A DNA stretch of 64,000 nt from Fidelibacterota bacterium (GCA_947476065.1 CANJPG010000001.1:1-64000); one strand, 5' to 3'. Shown: positions 7,915 through 17,924, counted from the stretch's first letter. Notes: generated by a model not told the origin, from the letters alone. Program-made: numbers and translations.

Positions 7915-9591
7915 ATGAACAAAACCGTCGATCAACTCCGCGCCGAGGAAAAAGACTGGGAAGCCAACGAAGTCGCCCAGTTTCTGAAAAAACAGGCCGA
8001 ACGCAAGACGCAGTTCTTCACGCTCGGCGATATCCCGGTGAAGCGCACCTATACGGCGGCCGATCTCGCCGAGACACCCGAGGAAGACATCGGTCTGCCG
8101 GGCCGCTATCCCTTCACGCGCGCGCCGTACCCCACCATGTACAGGAGCCGCAATTGGACCATGCGCCAGATCGCCGGCTTCGGCACGGGCGAAGATACCA
8201 ACGTGCGCTTTAAGTATCTCATCGCCCAGGGTCAGACAGGCATCTCCACCGACTTCGATATGCCGACGCTGATGGGCTATGATTCCGATCATCCCATGAG
8301 CGACGGCGAAGTCGGCCGCGAAGGTGTCGCCATCGACACCCTGGCCGACATGGAAGCGCTGCTCGACGGCATTGATCTCGAGAAGATTTCGGTATCGCTG
8401 ACCATCAATCCCTCGGCCTGGATTCTGCTGGCCATGTACATCGTGCTGGCCGAGAAGCGCGGCTATGACCTGAACAAACTCTCAGGCACCGTGCAGGCCG
8501 ACATCCTCAAGGAATACATGGCGCAGAAGGAATTCATCTTCCCGGTGACGCCATCGGTGCGTCTGGTGCGCGATTGCATCACCCACTGCGCCAAGACCAT
8601 GAAGCGCTACAACCCCATCAATATATCCGGCTACCATATCTCTGAGGCGGGGGCGTCGCCGCTGCATGAGGCCGCTTTCACGCTGGCCAATCTCATCGTC
8701 TATGTCGAAGAGGTCTTAAAGACCGGCATGCAGGTCGATGAGTTCGCGCCGCGTCTGGCGTTCTTCTTCGTCTGCCAGGCCGATTTCTTTGAAGAAGTCG
8801 CCAAGTTCCGGGCCTTGCGCCGCTGTTACGCCAAGATCATGAAGGAGCGCTTTGGGGCAAAAAATCCTGAATCCATGCGTCTGCGCTTCCACTGCCAGAC
8901 CGCCGCCGCAAGCCTGACGAAGCCCCAGTACATGATCAACGTCGTGCGCACCGGCATGCAGGCGCTTTCCGCGGTGCTCGGCGGCTGCCAGTCGCTGCAC
9001 ACCAACGGCTACGACGAGGCCTTTGCCATCCCCACCGAAGACGCTATGCGCATGGCCCTCCGCACGCAGCAGATTATCGCCGAGGAGACCAACGTCACCC
9101 AGGTCATCGACCCCTTGGGCGGCTCATACTTCGTCGAAAGCCTGACCACCGAATACGAGAAGCGGATTTTCGATATCTTGAAGGAAATCGAGGACCGTGG
9201 TGGCACGCTGAAGCTGATCGAGGAGGGATGGTTCCAGAAGCAGATCGCCGATTTCGCCTATGAAACGGCCCTGCGTAAACAGTCGGGCGAAAAGCCGGTC
9301 ATCGGCGTCAACCGTTTTGTCGATGGCACGCCCGATCCGAAAATCCATACCCATCCTTACGACAAAAGCACGGCCGAACGCCAAATTGCACGCACCAAAA
9401 GGGTGCGGGCGGAACGCGATCCCAAGCTGATGGCCGAGCTGCTTGAAAAACTTAAGACCGTGGCCGCCGACGACAGCCAGAACATCATGCCTGTCACCAT
9501 TGAACTCGTACGTGCCGGCGCAACGATGGGCGATATCATTGAAACTTTAAAGACCGTCTGGGGCACTTACCGCGAGACGCCGGTTTTCTAA
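7915..9591 (+). CDS. hcmA: 2-hydroxyisobutyryl-CoA mutase, catalytic large subunit
   Basis: A 558-residue TIM-barrel mutase chain without a B12 domain. The CoA-channel segment [19 protein letters not shown] aligns with the methylmalonyl-CoA mutase segment that ends in RQYAGF. Ile86 replaces the catalytic Tyr (Tyr89 in Propionibacterium shermanii methylmalonyl-CoA mutase), and [10 protein letters not shown] puts Asp113 where that enzyme has Ala. An Ile and an Asp 27 residues apart are the known hallmark of 2-hydroxyisobutyryl-CoA mutase (Ile90/Asp117 in Aquincola). The catalytic His is kept (SGYH241). Reaction: 2-hydroxyisobutyryl-CoA to (S)-3-hydroxybutyryl-CoA with adenosylcobalamin. Last gene of the operon, preceded by GAAGAAGG. 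Confidence 0.9.
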   Translation: MNKTVDQLRAEEKDWEANEVAQFLKKQAERKTQFFTLGDIPVKRTYTAADLAETPEEDIGLPGRYPFTRAPYPTMYRSRNWTMRQIAGFGTGEDTNVRFKYLIAQGQTGISTDFDMPTLMGYDSDHPMSDGEVGREGVAIDTLADMEALLDGIDLEKISVSLTINPSAWILLAMYIVLAEKRGYDLNKLSGTVQADILKEYMAQKEFIFPVTPSVRLVRDCITHCAKTMKRYNPINISGYHISEAGASPLHEAAFTLANLIVYVEEVLKTGMQVDEFAPRLAFFFVCQADFFEEVAKFRALRRCYAKIMKERFGAKNPESMRLRFHCQTAAASLTKPQYMINVVRTGMQALSAVLGGCQSLHTNGYDEAFAIPTEDAMRMALRTQQIIAEETNVTQVIDPLGGSYFVESLTTEYEKRIFDILKEIEDRGGTLKLIEEGWFQKQIADFAYETALRKQSGEKPVIGVNRFVDGTPDPKIHTHPYDKSTAERQIARTKRVRAERDPKLMAELLEKLKTVAADDSQNIMPVTIELVRAGATMGDIIETLKTVWGTYRETPVF

Positions 9592-9610
9592 AGCCGCCGC
9601 TCTCGTCGGG

Positions 9611-9650
9611 CCAAAAAAAGAGGGGGAACACCGGGTGTTCCCCCTCTTTG
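9611..9650. terminator. Bidirectional terminator between the mutase operon and the receptor gene
   Basis: A 15-bp perfect stem (AAAGAGGGGGAACAC, 9617-9631; GTGTTCCCCCTCTTT, 9635-9649) with a CGG loop separates the convergent genes. The minus strand carries the longer T-tract (seven bases), so it acts best for the receptor transcript. Confidence 0.85.
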
Positions 9651-9670
9651 CGTCAAAGCTGGCGCAAATC

Positions 9671-12565
9671 TTACATCTTGAAGCGCAGGCCAGCGCGGAA
9701 CACACGACCCATGGTGTCGTAGAGGGTCGCGTTGGCCAGTAGCAGGTAGAACGAGGTGTTGAACGGAGCGAAAGCTGCCGGGTCGCGGTTGGCGATGTTC
9801 TTGACGTTGAGGAAGGCTTCGCCCTCGGCACTTTCGCTGATGCCGAATTTATAGCTCAGCGACGTGTCGAGATAGAATGCGCCGGCCATATGGTTGATGT
9901 TGATGGTGGTGTTGTCCACTGTCGACACCGGGCAGCCGCTGGTGCAGGTGATGTAGCTGTTGTCGTAAGTGCCGCCGCTGATGGCGCGCGCCGTCAACGA
10001 GGCCTTGATCGGGTTGTTGTCGTAGGCCAGCGTCGCCGACATACGCCAGCTCGGCGGGCCGCCGCTGGTGTTTTGGCCGGCGGTATCGGTCGGCTTGTTG
10101 ATGCCGTTGTCGGTAAAGTTTTTCATGTAGTGCGTGGCGTTGCCGTGCAGCGAGACGTCGCCGGCCCAACCGGAGACCAGGTCGGACACCGGCATGCGGT
10201 AGCTGGCCTCGAGGTCTAGACCGCGGGCTTTCTGGACGGACAGGTTGAAGGGGGCCGCCAGGTAGCCCGTGGCAACGCCGTTGACGCGGGTGATGGCCTG
10301 ACAGAACTGCTGCGCGCCTTGGACGCAAAGGTCGAACACGCCCTGGGCGCCGATGGTGCCGATGGAACCTTTGATATCGATGTTCCAGTAGTCCACCGAA
10401 GCGCTGAAGCCCGACAGGAATGACGGCTGCAGCACGACACCGATACCCGTCGTATCGGCCTTCTCAGGCTTCAGCTTGGTATTGCCGGTCACCACGCCGC
10501 GCACCAGCGGCGAGGTGTTGGTGAAGGCGTCGAACACGGTCACCTGGTTGGACGTGCCGCCTGCAAACAGCTCCTGCAGATTGGGCGCGCGGATATCGCG
10601 CGAACGCGTTACGCGCAGTTTGATATCCGGGATCGGCGTATAGGTGGTGCCGATCTTCCAGGTGGTGACGTAACCCGCGGTCGAGTAGTCGGTCGCGCGC
10701 ACGGCGGCGTTCAGGTCCCAGCTGTCGGCCCAGGGCTGACCCTTGGCGATTGGCACCACGGTTTCCAACGCGCCCTCGGTGACGGTCACGCCGCCGATGA
10801 CGGGTAGATAGTTGCCGGCGAACCAGTCAACAGCCTGGGACACTGGGTCGTTGACTCCCGTGGACTTCTCCGAGCGGTGTTCGGCGCTGAGCGCGATGGA
10901 GACCGGGCCCGCCCAGTTGGAGAAGGGCTCGCCCGTAACGGATCCCGCCCAGACGTTCTGGGTGAGCTTCTGGTTGATATGCGCAGTGCCGGTCAGGTAA
11001 GCGCGGGCCGCGTCGGTATTCACGCCGATGCCCATTTCGTTCCACGGCACGCAACCGTTATTGGGGTTGGTGAGCGTCGAGCGGCAGACGATCTGGCCGT
11101 TGGCGTTACGCACCGCGTCGATGGCCAGGGCAAAGCGCGATTTCGAGGCCACGCCGATGGCATTGATGTTGCTGCGCGACACGCCGTTCTGGAAGTAGGC
11201 ATCCCACGACCAGCCGGTGCCGAAGGCATCGAACTTGCCGTTGCCCCCGACGACATAGCGGTTGACCTTGCGGTCGTTGCTGACGGCGACGATGGGCAAG
11301 TCGTAGTTCATACTGCCCAGCGCGAAGGTGGTCAGGCCGAGCGCGGTCATGCGTGCGCGTAGTTCGGCCGGAATGAAGGCGTTGTCGGCCTTGATGGTGC
11401 CGGCGTTGCCGAGCTGGAACTGGGTGAACGAACGGGTATAGGGCTTCTCACGGGCCCAGCCGGCCGAAGCAAAGATGTTGATGCTGTCGGTGATGTCGTA
11501 AGCCACGCGCATAAAGGCGTTCTGGCGCGATTCAGACGGCGACAGCGAGTTGCCGTGATTCTGGCGCGATTCAGTGAATTTCCAGTCTCCGCCCGACATC
11601 TTGGGGTCGAGCACAATGGACCCATAGTTAAGCTGGAACGGCACGCCGCCCGGGCCGAATGCAGTGCCCTTCAAGGGGCCGGAGACGATGATGCCGCCAG
11701 GGGCTGCGTTGCTTTCGCTCACCGACGGGAGCAGCAGGCGCTGCGGCACCGACGTCGAGCAGGCGGGGCACGCCGCCGTAGGGTTGCCGTACAGCGGGTT
11801 GGTCATAATGCCCCAGCCCACTTCGTTCCAGGCGCGGTCGCCGTCATCCAGGATGCCCGAGCGGTCGACCTGTTCGCCCGACAGCAGCACGTGACCGCGT
11901 CCGCCGCCAAAGCCGAAGCCCGCCGACAAGCCGATCTTGTAGTTTTTGTCGTCGCCGTAGGAGGTCACGCCGCCCGAGACTTCTCCCTTCACGCCAGTGA
12001 ATTGCTTGTCGATGATGAAGTTGACGACGCCGGACACGGCGTCCGAGCCGTAGACGGCCGATGCGCCGCCGGTCACCACTTCCACGCGCTGGATCAGCTG
12101 TTGCGGGAAAGTGTTGATATCCACCACGCCCGTGGTCAGCGAGCCGACCGAACGCTGGCCGTCGATCAGGACCAGCGAGCGCGTCGCACCCAGGTTGCGC
12201 AGGTTGAGGGAGTTGACGCCCGAGGTGCCGGCGCTGACGCTGCCTTGGGCGGTATTTGGCATCTGGCTGCCGGAGAAGACCGGCATGGTGTTGACGAACT
12301 CAGCGACGTTTGAGGCCGAGGTGGATTCCAGCGCCGCGGAATCAATTACGGACAGCGGGGTCGGGGCCTGGTAGCCGTCGCGCACGATGCGCGAACCGGT
12401 GACGGTGACTTCCTCAAGCTCGGTCTGTGCGTTTTGATCCTGCGCAAAAGCAGCATGTGCGCCGAGTGCGGCGTAGGTCGTCAGCGCCAAAGCGCTGACC
12501 GTGCAAAGTGCGCGCGTCTGAAAGGTCATCGCGCGGCGCTCAGTCAAAGTACCAATCGATCCCAT
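9671..12565 (-). CDS. TonB-dependent outer-membrane receptor
   Basis: A 964-residue receptor. The ATG at 12565 has GGGAG 7 bases upstream; an internal ATG at 12529 also precedes the signal peptide (ALCTVSALALTTYAALG, cleavage near AFAQ-DQ). The TonB box/plug follows: EEVTVTGSRI, then NLRNLGATRSLVLIDGQR and VVTGGASAVYGSDAVSGVVN; the rest is a 22-strand-type barrel ending in RFKM. It resembles the large receptors used by oligotrophic Alphaproteobacteria for carbohydrates or aromatic and plant compounds. A truncated paralogue of its last ~165 residues lies at 128-607. The palindrome at 12802-12829 links it to the GntR-controlled operon. Ligand unknown. Confidence 0.92.
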   Translation of the reverse strand: MGSIGTLTERRAMTFQTRALCTVSALALTTYAALGAHAAFAQDQNAQTELEEVTVTGSRIVRDGYQAPTPLSVIDSAALESTSASNVAEFVNTMPVFSGSQMPNTAQGSVSAGTSGVNSLNLRNLGATRSLVLIDGQRSVGSLTTGVVDINTFPQQLIQRVEVVTGGASAVYGSDAVSGVVNFIIDKQFTGVKGEVSGGVTSYGDDKNYKIGLSAGFGFGGGRGHVLLSGEQVDRSGILDDGDRAWNEVGWGIMTNPLYGNPTAACPACSTSVPQRLLLPSVSESNAAPGGIIVSGPLKGTAFGPGGVPFQLNYGSIVLDPKMSGGDWKFTESRQNHGNSLSPSESRQNAFMRVAYDITDSINIFASAGWAREKPYTRSFTQFQLGNAGTIKADNAFIPAELRARMTALGLTTFALGSMNYDLPIVAVSNDRKVNRYVVGGNGKFDAFGTGWSWDAYFQNGVSRSNINAIGVASKSRFALAIDAVRNANGQIVCRSTLTNPNNGCVPWNEMGIGVNTDAARAYLTGTAHINQKLTQNVWAGSVTGEPFSNWAGPVSIALSAEHRSEKSTGVNDPVSQAVDWFAGNYLPVIGGVTVTEGALETVVPIAKGQPWADSWDLNAAVRATDYSTAGYVTTWKIGTTYTPIPDIKLRVTRSRDIRAPNLQELFAGGTSNQVTVFDAFTNTSPLVRGVVTGNTKLKPEKADTTGIGVVLQPSFLSGFSASVDYWNIDIKGSIGTIGAQGVFDLCVQGAQQFCQAITRVNGVATGYLAAPFNLSVQKARGLDLEASYRMPVSDLVSGWAGDVSLHGNATHYMKNFTDNGINKPTDTAGQNTSGGPPSWRMSATLAYDNNPIKASLTARAISGGTYDNSYITCTSGCPVSTVDNTTININHMAGAFYLDTSLSYKFGISESAEGEAFLNVKNIANRDPAAFAPFNTSFYLLLANATLYDTMGRVFRAGLRFKM

Positions 12566-13111
12566 AACATCACTCCCTATAAACGGTTGAACGGTTTACT
12601 TGACGTAAGTATTTGATATATAAATATAATTACACGCGACGCCCGAGAATCGCCGGCGCCCGCGCGAGCCCCTCCACAAGGCTCGCAAGGCGACCGCCGA
12701 GATGCGCCGATGATTTGAAATCCCGCCTCGCGAGCGGCACGAAGCCGTGTCGCCTTTCACGTGTAACTCCCCGCTCAAGCCCTAATGTGTAGGTACGGAC
12801 GGAGCAATTAAATTCAGAATTAATTGCTCGGAAGTCCCGGAGAGTTCAGGTTTTTTTGACGATGAAGAGGCAGCGGCTATAACGCAACTGCAGCATCGCT
12901 GATCAAGCACATCGCAAATTTACATGATGCACTGCACGCGTGCCGATGTTCTGGATGGCGTCTTCTAAACTTCACTAGCGCATAGTGGCGCGATAGTGAC
13001 ACTTGGAATGATTCTAGAGCGTTAAATCGCTTGTTAGTTGACGGCTTTAGGATGCGCACTTAGCCATGACTCAGTGCCGCTTGCGCTCGCACGTATCTTG
13101 GACCATAGCTG
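12566..13111. other. 546-bp intergenic region upstream of the receptor and of malonyl-CoA decarboxylase
   Basis: This divergent gap holds a tandem AACGGTT-G-AACGGTT (12582-12596) in the receptor leader, an AT-rich block (12599-12632) that could supply promoter elements, and a palindrome at 12802-12829. I see no convincing gene: several short frames lack a ribosome-binding site or family resemblance. Confidence 0.7.
12802..12829. promoter_or_regulatory. Palindrome related to the GntR operator
   Basis: Arms GAGCAATTAA and TTAATTGCTC (10 bp, perfect) flank ATTCAGAA. Read on the minus strand the centre is AATTCTGAATT, the same 11 bases found at the centre of the operator at 3948-3966. It lies about 240 bp upstream of the receptor start on the side from which that gene is transcribed. 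Confidence 0.65.
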
Positions 13112-14503
13112 ATGAACATGAGCGTTACTCTTCCGTCCGGCCTTCTGAAGATCTGGGAGCAGGTGCGGTCTGCGCTCGATGTCGTGCGTCCCGAGACGTC
13201 GGCAGCGGCCAGGTTACCCGCGCCGGTTGCCAAGAAGCCGGACGTGGACCTTGTAGCGCTGTGCGAGACGCTGCTCGCGCGCAAAGAGGAAAATGCCGGC
13301 ATCAAGCTGGTCGGGCAGATTCTCGACACCTATCAGTCTTTCTCCGAAGACGACCGCTGCCGCTTCCTCAATGCGCTCGCCGAGCGCTTTGGCCCCGATC
13401 CGGCGCGCCTCGACCGCGCCATCCTGGCTTACCAGGCTTCGCCGGACGACCTAGCTTTCCGTGAGTTGCAGGCGGCGGTGGAGCCGCGCCGGCAAAGATT
13501 GATCCGTCTGCTCAACTTTGTGCCTAACGGCACCTTCAAGATCGTGCAAATGCGCGCCGACGCCATCCGCCTGAAGAGCAAGCTGCCCAAGTTCAGCCAG
13601 CTGGATTCCGATTTCGCCCACATTTTCCGCTCCTGGTTCAACCGCGGCTTTCTGGTGCTCAAGCAGGTCGACTGGTCGTCGCCCGCCCAGGTGCTGGCCA
13701 AGATCATCCAGTACGAAGCCGTGCACGACATCAAGGACTGGAGCGACCTGCAAAGCCGCATCGACCCTGAAGACCGGCGCTGCTTTGCCTTCTTCCATCC
13801 GCAGATGCCCGAAGAGCCGCTGATTTTCATCGAAGTGGCCCTCACGCTCGAGATCCCGGCAACCATCGAAAGCGTGCTGACCGGCAAGAGCCAGGTCATC
13901 CGCGCCAACGAGGCGCGCACGGCGGTGTTCTACTCCATCTCCAACTGCAATATCGGCCTGCGCGGCATCCCGTTCGGCAACTTCCTGATCAAGCAGGTGG
14001 TCGAAGTGCTGCGCCGCGAGTTGCCGAACCTCGACACCTTTGTCACGCTGTCGCCGCTGCCGGGCTTCGCCGGCTGGCTGGCGCGCGAACGCAAGGCCTC
14101 GGCCGAGGGGATTATAAGTCCCGAGGAAGCGCGGTCGCTGCAGACCCTCGATTTCGAAGGCTGGAGCAAGACGCCCGAAACCTCAGAAGCCGTCCGTCCG
14201 CTGCTGGTGTCGGCGGCGGCCCGGTTTCTCCTGCAGGCCAAGGACGAGAACGGCCTGCCCGCTGACCCCGTGCAGCGCTTCCACATGAGCAACGGTGCCC
14301 GCCTCAACCGCATCAACTGGCTGGGCGACGTGTCGGGCCGCGGCCTGAAGCAGGCCCACGGCTTCATGGTCAATTACCTCTATGATCTAAAGGCCATCGA
14401 GGCCAATCAGGAAGCCATCGCCGTCAACGGAACCATCGACGTCAACCCCGCCGTGCGCGACCAACTCAAGGTCGCCAAGCCCCCGCGGGTCAAAGCCAGC
14501 TAA
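13112..14503 (+). CDS. Malonyl-CoA decarboxylase
   Basis: A 463-residue protein of the MatA/MLYCD family: an N-terminal helical domain and a GNAT-like C-terminal catalytic domain. Typical C-terminal signatures are present (GIPFGNFLIKQVV, TLSPLPGFAGWL with the conserved Ser, and FHMSNGARLNRINWLGD with the catalytic His). It converts malonyl-CoA to acetyl-CoA and CO2 in the cytoplasm. No malonyl-CoA synthetase or transporter lies beside it, so it may act in malonate or propanoid by-product disposal rather than in a mat operon. Start is the ATG at 13112 or the one two codons later; the ribosome-binding site is weak. Confidence 0.92.
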   Translation: MNMSVTLPSGLLKIWEQVRSALDVVRPETSAAARLPAPVAKKPDVDLVALCETLLARKEENAGIKLVGQILDTYQSFSEDDRCRFLNALAERFGPDPARLDRAILAYQASPDDLAFRELQAAVEPRRQRLIRLLNFVPNGTFKIVQMRADAIRLKSKLPKFSQLDSDFAHIFRSWFNRGFLVLKQVDWSSPAQVLAKIIQYEAVHDIKDWSDLQSRIDPEDRRCFAFFHPQMPEEPLIFIEVALTLEIPATIESVLTGKSQVIRANEARTAVFYSISNCNIGLRGIPFGNFLIKQVVEVLRRELPNLDTFVTLSPLPGFAGWLARERKASAEGIISPEEARSLQTLDFEGWSKTPETSEAVRPLLVSAAARFLLQAKDENGLPADPVQRFHMSNGARLNRINWLGDVSGRGLKQAHGFMVNYLYDLKAIEANQEAIAVNGTIDVNPAVRDQLKVAKPPRVKAS

Positions 14504-14580
14504 AGTGCTGCCTTTCCAGCGCCTTTCTCTGCTTCCTAAATCCCTCTAAACTATGCCCCCTGACGCCAGGGGAGATTGGG

Positions 14581-15354
14581 ATGAACAAGATACGGGCCGT
14601 GTTGGGAATGGGCTTTGCCGCGGTTCTGGCAAACTCGGCCGTTAACGCACAAACCGTCACCGAAGAGAGCATTGAAAGCCGATTTCAGCTCGACTTCCAT
14701 GTGCCCGACGCCGCCCTACAGAAGTTTATTCCAGCCGGCTGGGACGTCACCATAGCCACGAGTGGGGCCGCCAAGGACTGCAACGTGCGCGTGATCTTTA
14801 TTGATCGGGTGAGTGTCAACGGCCCCGACGGCAAAGTAATCGGGGCGGGCGCCAATCAGATTGTCTATCTCACCGTGCCGGTCAAAAAAACGGCCTCGGG
14901 CGCTGCGGCCCAAATGGTTATCGCCGGCCTGTCCGCAGATGCGAAAGATGTGCCGGGCCCCTTCGGCGTTTACATGCAGGCCACCGACCACAAGATGAAT
15001 CGCGCGACCGCCGCCGGCAAGGGCGCGGGCATCGTCGAAGAGCAGACCTGGCAGTTCAGTGCAGCCGGCGGCGAACACGTCGAGACCTTTGTGAAATACG
15101 AGCGTGTGCCCGCTCAGCGCAACAAGCGCGATACCACCTATGTCTCGGCCGCCGATCCCAAGATCGTGCAAGTGGCCCGCATCGACAACAGCATCAACAT
15201 CGCCCGCAACGCCACCATCGATGTCACCGACCGCGTCAAGGAGTTCCGCTACAAGATCGGCGGCGGGCGCCTGGCGGCCTTATTCGACGGCACCGAGAAA
15301 GTCCTCAGCGTCGATATCTTCCCCTGGAGCAACCTCGCGATCACGCCGCAGTAA
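14581..15354 (+). CDS. Exported protein of unknown function
   Basis: A 257-residue protein with a clear signal peptide ([20 protein letters not shown], cleavage near VNA-QT) and a good Shine-Dalgarno sequence (CAGGGGAG). The mature part is rich in beta-strand, with the segment [20 protein letters not shown]. This weakly recalls acetoacetate-decarboxylase-like lipid/ligand-binding folds, but I cannot assign a family. No transmembrane segment or catalytic motif is visible. It is 10 bp upstream of the L-lactate dehydrogenase gene and probably cotranscribed with it, so a role in periplasmic handling of a hydroxy acid is possible but speculative. Confidence 0.7.
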   Translation: MNKIRAVLGMGFAAVLANSAVNAQTVTEESIESRFQLDFHVPDAALQKFIPAGWDVTIATSGAAKDCNVRVIFIDRVSVNGPDGKVIGAGANQIVYLTVPVKKTASGAAAQMVIAGLSADAKDVPGPFGVYMQATDHKMNRATAAGKGAGIVEEQTWQFSAAGGEHVETFVKYERVPAQRNKRDTTYVSAADPKIVQVARIDNSINIARNATIDVTDRVKEFRYKIGGGRLAALFDGTEKVLSVDIFPWSNLAITPQ

Positions 15355-15364
15355 GGACTTTATC

Positions 15365-16531
15365 GTGAAACCCGTATCGGTCATCGACTACCGCGCCCTG
15401 GCAAAAAAGAGGCTGCCGCATTTTCTCTTCGAGTACTTTGACGGCGGCTCCTATGCTGAGGCGACCTTGCGCCGCAGCACCGCAGACCTCGAGATCGTCG
15501 CCTTGCGTCAGCGCATCCTGCGCGACATCTCGACGCTTGACCTGTCGACCACGCTGTTCGGCCAGAAGATGGCGCTGCCAGTGGCCCTTGGACCCATTGG
15601 TCTGGCCGGCATCGCGGCCCGGCGCGGCGAGATCCAGGCGGCCAAGGCCGCCCATGCCGCCGGCATTCAGTTCTGCCTCTCGACGGTCGGCGTCTGCGGT
15701 CTTGCTGAAGTCGCCGACGCGGTGAAGCAACCCATCTGGTATCAGTTATATATGATCCGCGACCGCGGCTTCATGCGCAGCCTGCTGGAACTTGCCAAAG
15801 AAAAGCGCGTGGCGGCGCTGTTCTTCACCGTCGATATGCCGGTGCCGGGCACCCGCTATCGCGACAACCGTTCCGGCCTTGCCGGCTCGCCCGGCATCAA
15901 GGGCTCAATTCGGCGCACATGGCAGGCCATGCGCCGTCCGGGCTGGGCCTGGGAAGTCGGCATCAACGGTCGGCCCCACAGCCTGGGCAACGTTGCACCC
16001 GTCTTAGGCAAGGACAGCGGCCTCGACGACTTCTTTGCCTGGATGCGTAACAACTTCGACGGCAGCGTCACCTGGAAGGACCTGGATTTCATCCGGGAGA
16101 TCTGGGACGGTCCGCTCATCATCAAAGGCATCCTAGATGATGAGGATGCGCGCCTGGCCGCTTCCGTCGGTGCCGACGGCATCGTCGTCTCCAATCACGG
16201 CGGCCGTCAGCTCGACGGTGTACCCTCGACCGCCCGCGCTCTGCCGTCCATCGCCAATGCCGTGGGCGACAAGCTCACCGTGCTGGCCGACGGCGGGGTG
16301 CGCTCTGGCCTCGACGTGGTGCGCATGTTGGCCCTGGGTGCCAAGGCCGTGTTGCTGGGACGTGCGTGGGCCTATGCCCTGGCGGGCGGCGGCGGGGCAG
16401 GGGTGTCGCATATCCTCCAGCTCATACAGGCCGAAATTCGCGTCGCCATGGCGCTGACCGGCGTGACCACCATTGGCGAGATCGATGCCAATATCCTGGT
16501 TCCGCCCGACGATCGCCGCAACGCCATTTAG
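15365..16531 (+). CDS. lldD: FMN-dependent L-lactate dehydrogenase
   Basis: A 388-residue member of the FMN alpha-hydroxy-acid dehydrogenase family. The start is GTG at 15365 with AAGGA upstream; the frame is open farther upstream, but that part overlaps the previous gene and is not homologous. Motifs: [32 protein letters not shown], and the active-site [10 protein letters not shown], where the His is the catalytic base, followed by [20 protein letters not shown] for flavin phosphate binding. It oxidises L-lactate (or a related 2-hydroxy acid) at the inner face of the cytoplasmic membrane, passing electrons to quinone. Glycolate or mandelate dehydrogenase are alternatives within the family. 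Confidence 0.88.
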   Translation: MKPVSVIDYRALAKKRLPHFLFEYFDGGSYAEATLRRSTADLEIVALRQRILRDISTLDLSTTLFGQKMALPVALGPIGLAGIAARRGEIQAAKAAHAAGIQFCLSTVGVCGLAEVADAVKQPIWYQLYMIRDRGFMRSLLELAKEKRVAALFFTVDMPVPGTRYRDNRSGLAGSPGIKGSIRRTWQAMRRPGWAWEVGINGRPHSLGNVAPVLGKDSGLDDFFAWMRNNFDGSVTWKDLDFIREIWDGPLIIKGILDDEDARLAASVGADGIVVSNHGGRQLDGVPSTARALPSIANAVGDKLTVLADGGVRSGLDVVRMLALGAKAVLLGRAWAYALAGGGGAGVSHILQLIQAEIRVAMALTGVTTIGEIDANILVPPDDRRNAI

Positions 16532-16619
16532 CCATGGCAAGATTGCGTTTTTAGCCGGGGCAGGACCCCATACGCCGTGTTACAGTTACGGACGTGAAAT
16601 GCCTGTGGGAGGGCCTCGC

Positions 16620-17924
16620 ATGTCCGACAAAACCGAATCTGAAAACTTTGACGCTGAGCAGGTGGCAGGCAACGGCCTCTTGGACCGTCGTGTGTTTTTG
16701 CGCCAAGGCGGCGGACTGCTCGGCGCGCTGGGTGCCGCAGCTGGTCTGGCCGGCTACAGCAAGCCGGTGGAAGCGGAAACGCTTGTGGTTCCCAGTTGGA
16801 CGACGACGCCCGGCGCCTGGGTCCAAGGCTACACCCAGCCCTCGAAATACGAGGGCAAGGTGGTGCGCGGTCCAATGCCTTCGAACCCCTACAATAACGT
16901 CGGTCCAGGCAGTGTGCGCAGTCCGCTGCAATACCTCGACGGCATGATCACGCCCAACGGCGTGCACTACGAACGCAGCCACAACGGCGTGCCCGATATC
17001 GACCCCGCTGGTCACCGACTGCTGATCCACGGGTTGGTGAAACGTCCGCTGACCTTCACGCTCGATGCTTTGTCGCGCTACCCGATGACCTCGCGCATCT
17101 CTTTCGTCGAATGCGCAGGCAACAGCGGCGGCATGCTTGCCCCGACCGCTGCCGACGGCACAGCGCAATCGCTGCATGGCCTAGTCTCTTGCGCCGAATG
17201 GACCGGCGTGCCGCTGGCGATGTTGCTTGAGGAAGCGGGCGTCGATCCCAAGGCCAAGTGGCTGGTCGCCGAAGGCGCCGATGCTGCCACCATGAGCCGC
17301 TCGGTGCCCTTGGCCAAGGCACTCGATGACGCGCTGGTTGCGCTTTATCAGAACGGCGAGCGTATCCGGCCTGCCAATGGTTATCCCATGCGTCTTCTGC
17401 TGCCGGGCTGGCAGGGCAACATGAATGTCAAATGGCTGCGGCGTATCAAGCTGCTGGCCGAGCCCGCCATGACCAAGGATGAGACTTCGAAATATTCGCT
17501 GTTGCTGAAGGAAGGCAAGGTCGCACAGTTCAACTTCCCGCTCGATGCCAAGTCGGTGATCACCAAGCCGTCGCCGGGCGTGAACATGACCGCGCCGGGC
17601 CTCTATGAAATCTCCGGCATCGCCTGGTCGGGCAACGGCAAGATCGCCAAAGTCGAAGTCAGCGCCGATGGCGGCAAAAGCTGGGCGCCGGCTGCATTGT
17701 CCGAGCCCGTGATGTCCAAGGCCATCACGCGGTTCAGGATTCCCTGGCGCTGGAACGGCGGCCCCGCTGTCCTGCAAAGCCGCGCCATCGACGAAACCGG
17801 CTACGTCCAGCCCACGCGCGAGCAGCAGATTGGCGCGCGCGGATCGCGCTTCCAGTACCATTGCAATCTCATCACCAGCTGGGGTGTGGCCGCCAGCGGC
17901 GAGGTGAAGCATGTTTACGCGTAG
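16620..17924 (+). CDS. SoxC/SorA-like sulfite dehydrogenase, molybdenum subunit
   Basis: A 434-residue Tat substrate (R23-R24 in DRRVFLRQGGGLLGALGA). The start ATG at 16620 has GGGAGGG upstream; an in-frame ATG at 16599 is less likely. The sulfite-oxidase fold includes the molybdenum-ligating C165 in FVECAGNSGG and a C-terminal dimerisation domain (SGIAWSGNGKIAKVEVSADGG). It should oxidise sulfite, or in a Sox complex sulfane sulfur, in the periplasm and pass electrons to the heme subunit that overlaps it. No soxXYZAB genes lie in the window, so a free-standing sulfite dehydrogenase is likelier than thiosulfate oxidation. Confidence 0.88.
   Translation: MSDKTESENFDAEQVAGNGLLDRRVFLRQGGGLLGALGAAAGLAGYSKPVEAETLVVPSWTTTPGAWVQGYTQPSKYEGKVVRGPMPSNPYNNVGPGSVRSPLQYLDGMITPNGVHYERSHNGVPDIDPAGHRLLIHGLVKRPLTFTLDALSRYPMTSRISFVECAGNSGGMLAPTAADGTAQSLHGLVSCAEWTGVPLAMLLEEAGVDPKAKWLVAEGADAATMSRSVPLAKALDDALVALYQNGERIRPANGYPMRLLLPGWQGNMNVKWLRRIKLLAEPAMTKDETSKYSLLLKEGKVAQFNFPLDAKSVITKPSPGVNMTAPGLYEISGIAWSGNGKIAKVEVSADGGKSWAPAALSEPVMSKAITRFRIPWRWNGGPAVLQSRAIDETGYVQPTREQQIGARGSRFQYHCNLITSWGVAASGEVKHVYA

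Noticed and set aside
7915-9591. Methylmalonyl-CoA mutase or isobutyryl-CoA mutase annotation for the large subunit
   Set aside because: The catalytic Tyr position is Ile86, Asp113 is present, and the B12 domain is a separate gene; these fit 2-hydroxyisobutyryl-CoA mutase instead.
12599-12632. Plus-strand promoter TTGACG / TATAAT
   Set aside because: The boxes are 19 bp apart and no plus-strand gene starts within about 480 bp, so I only note the block as AT-rich.
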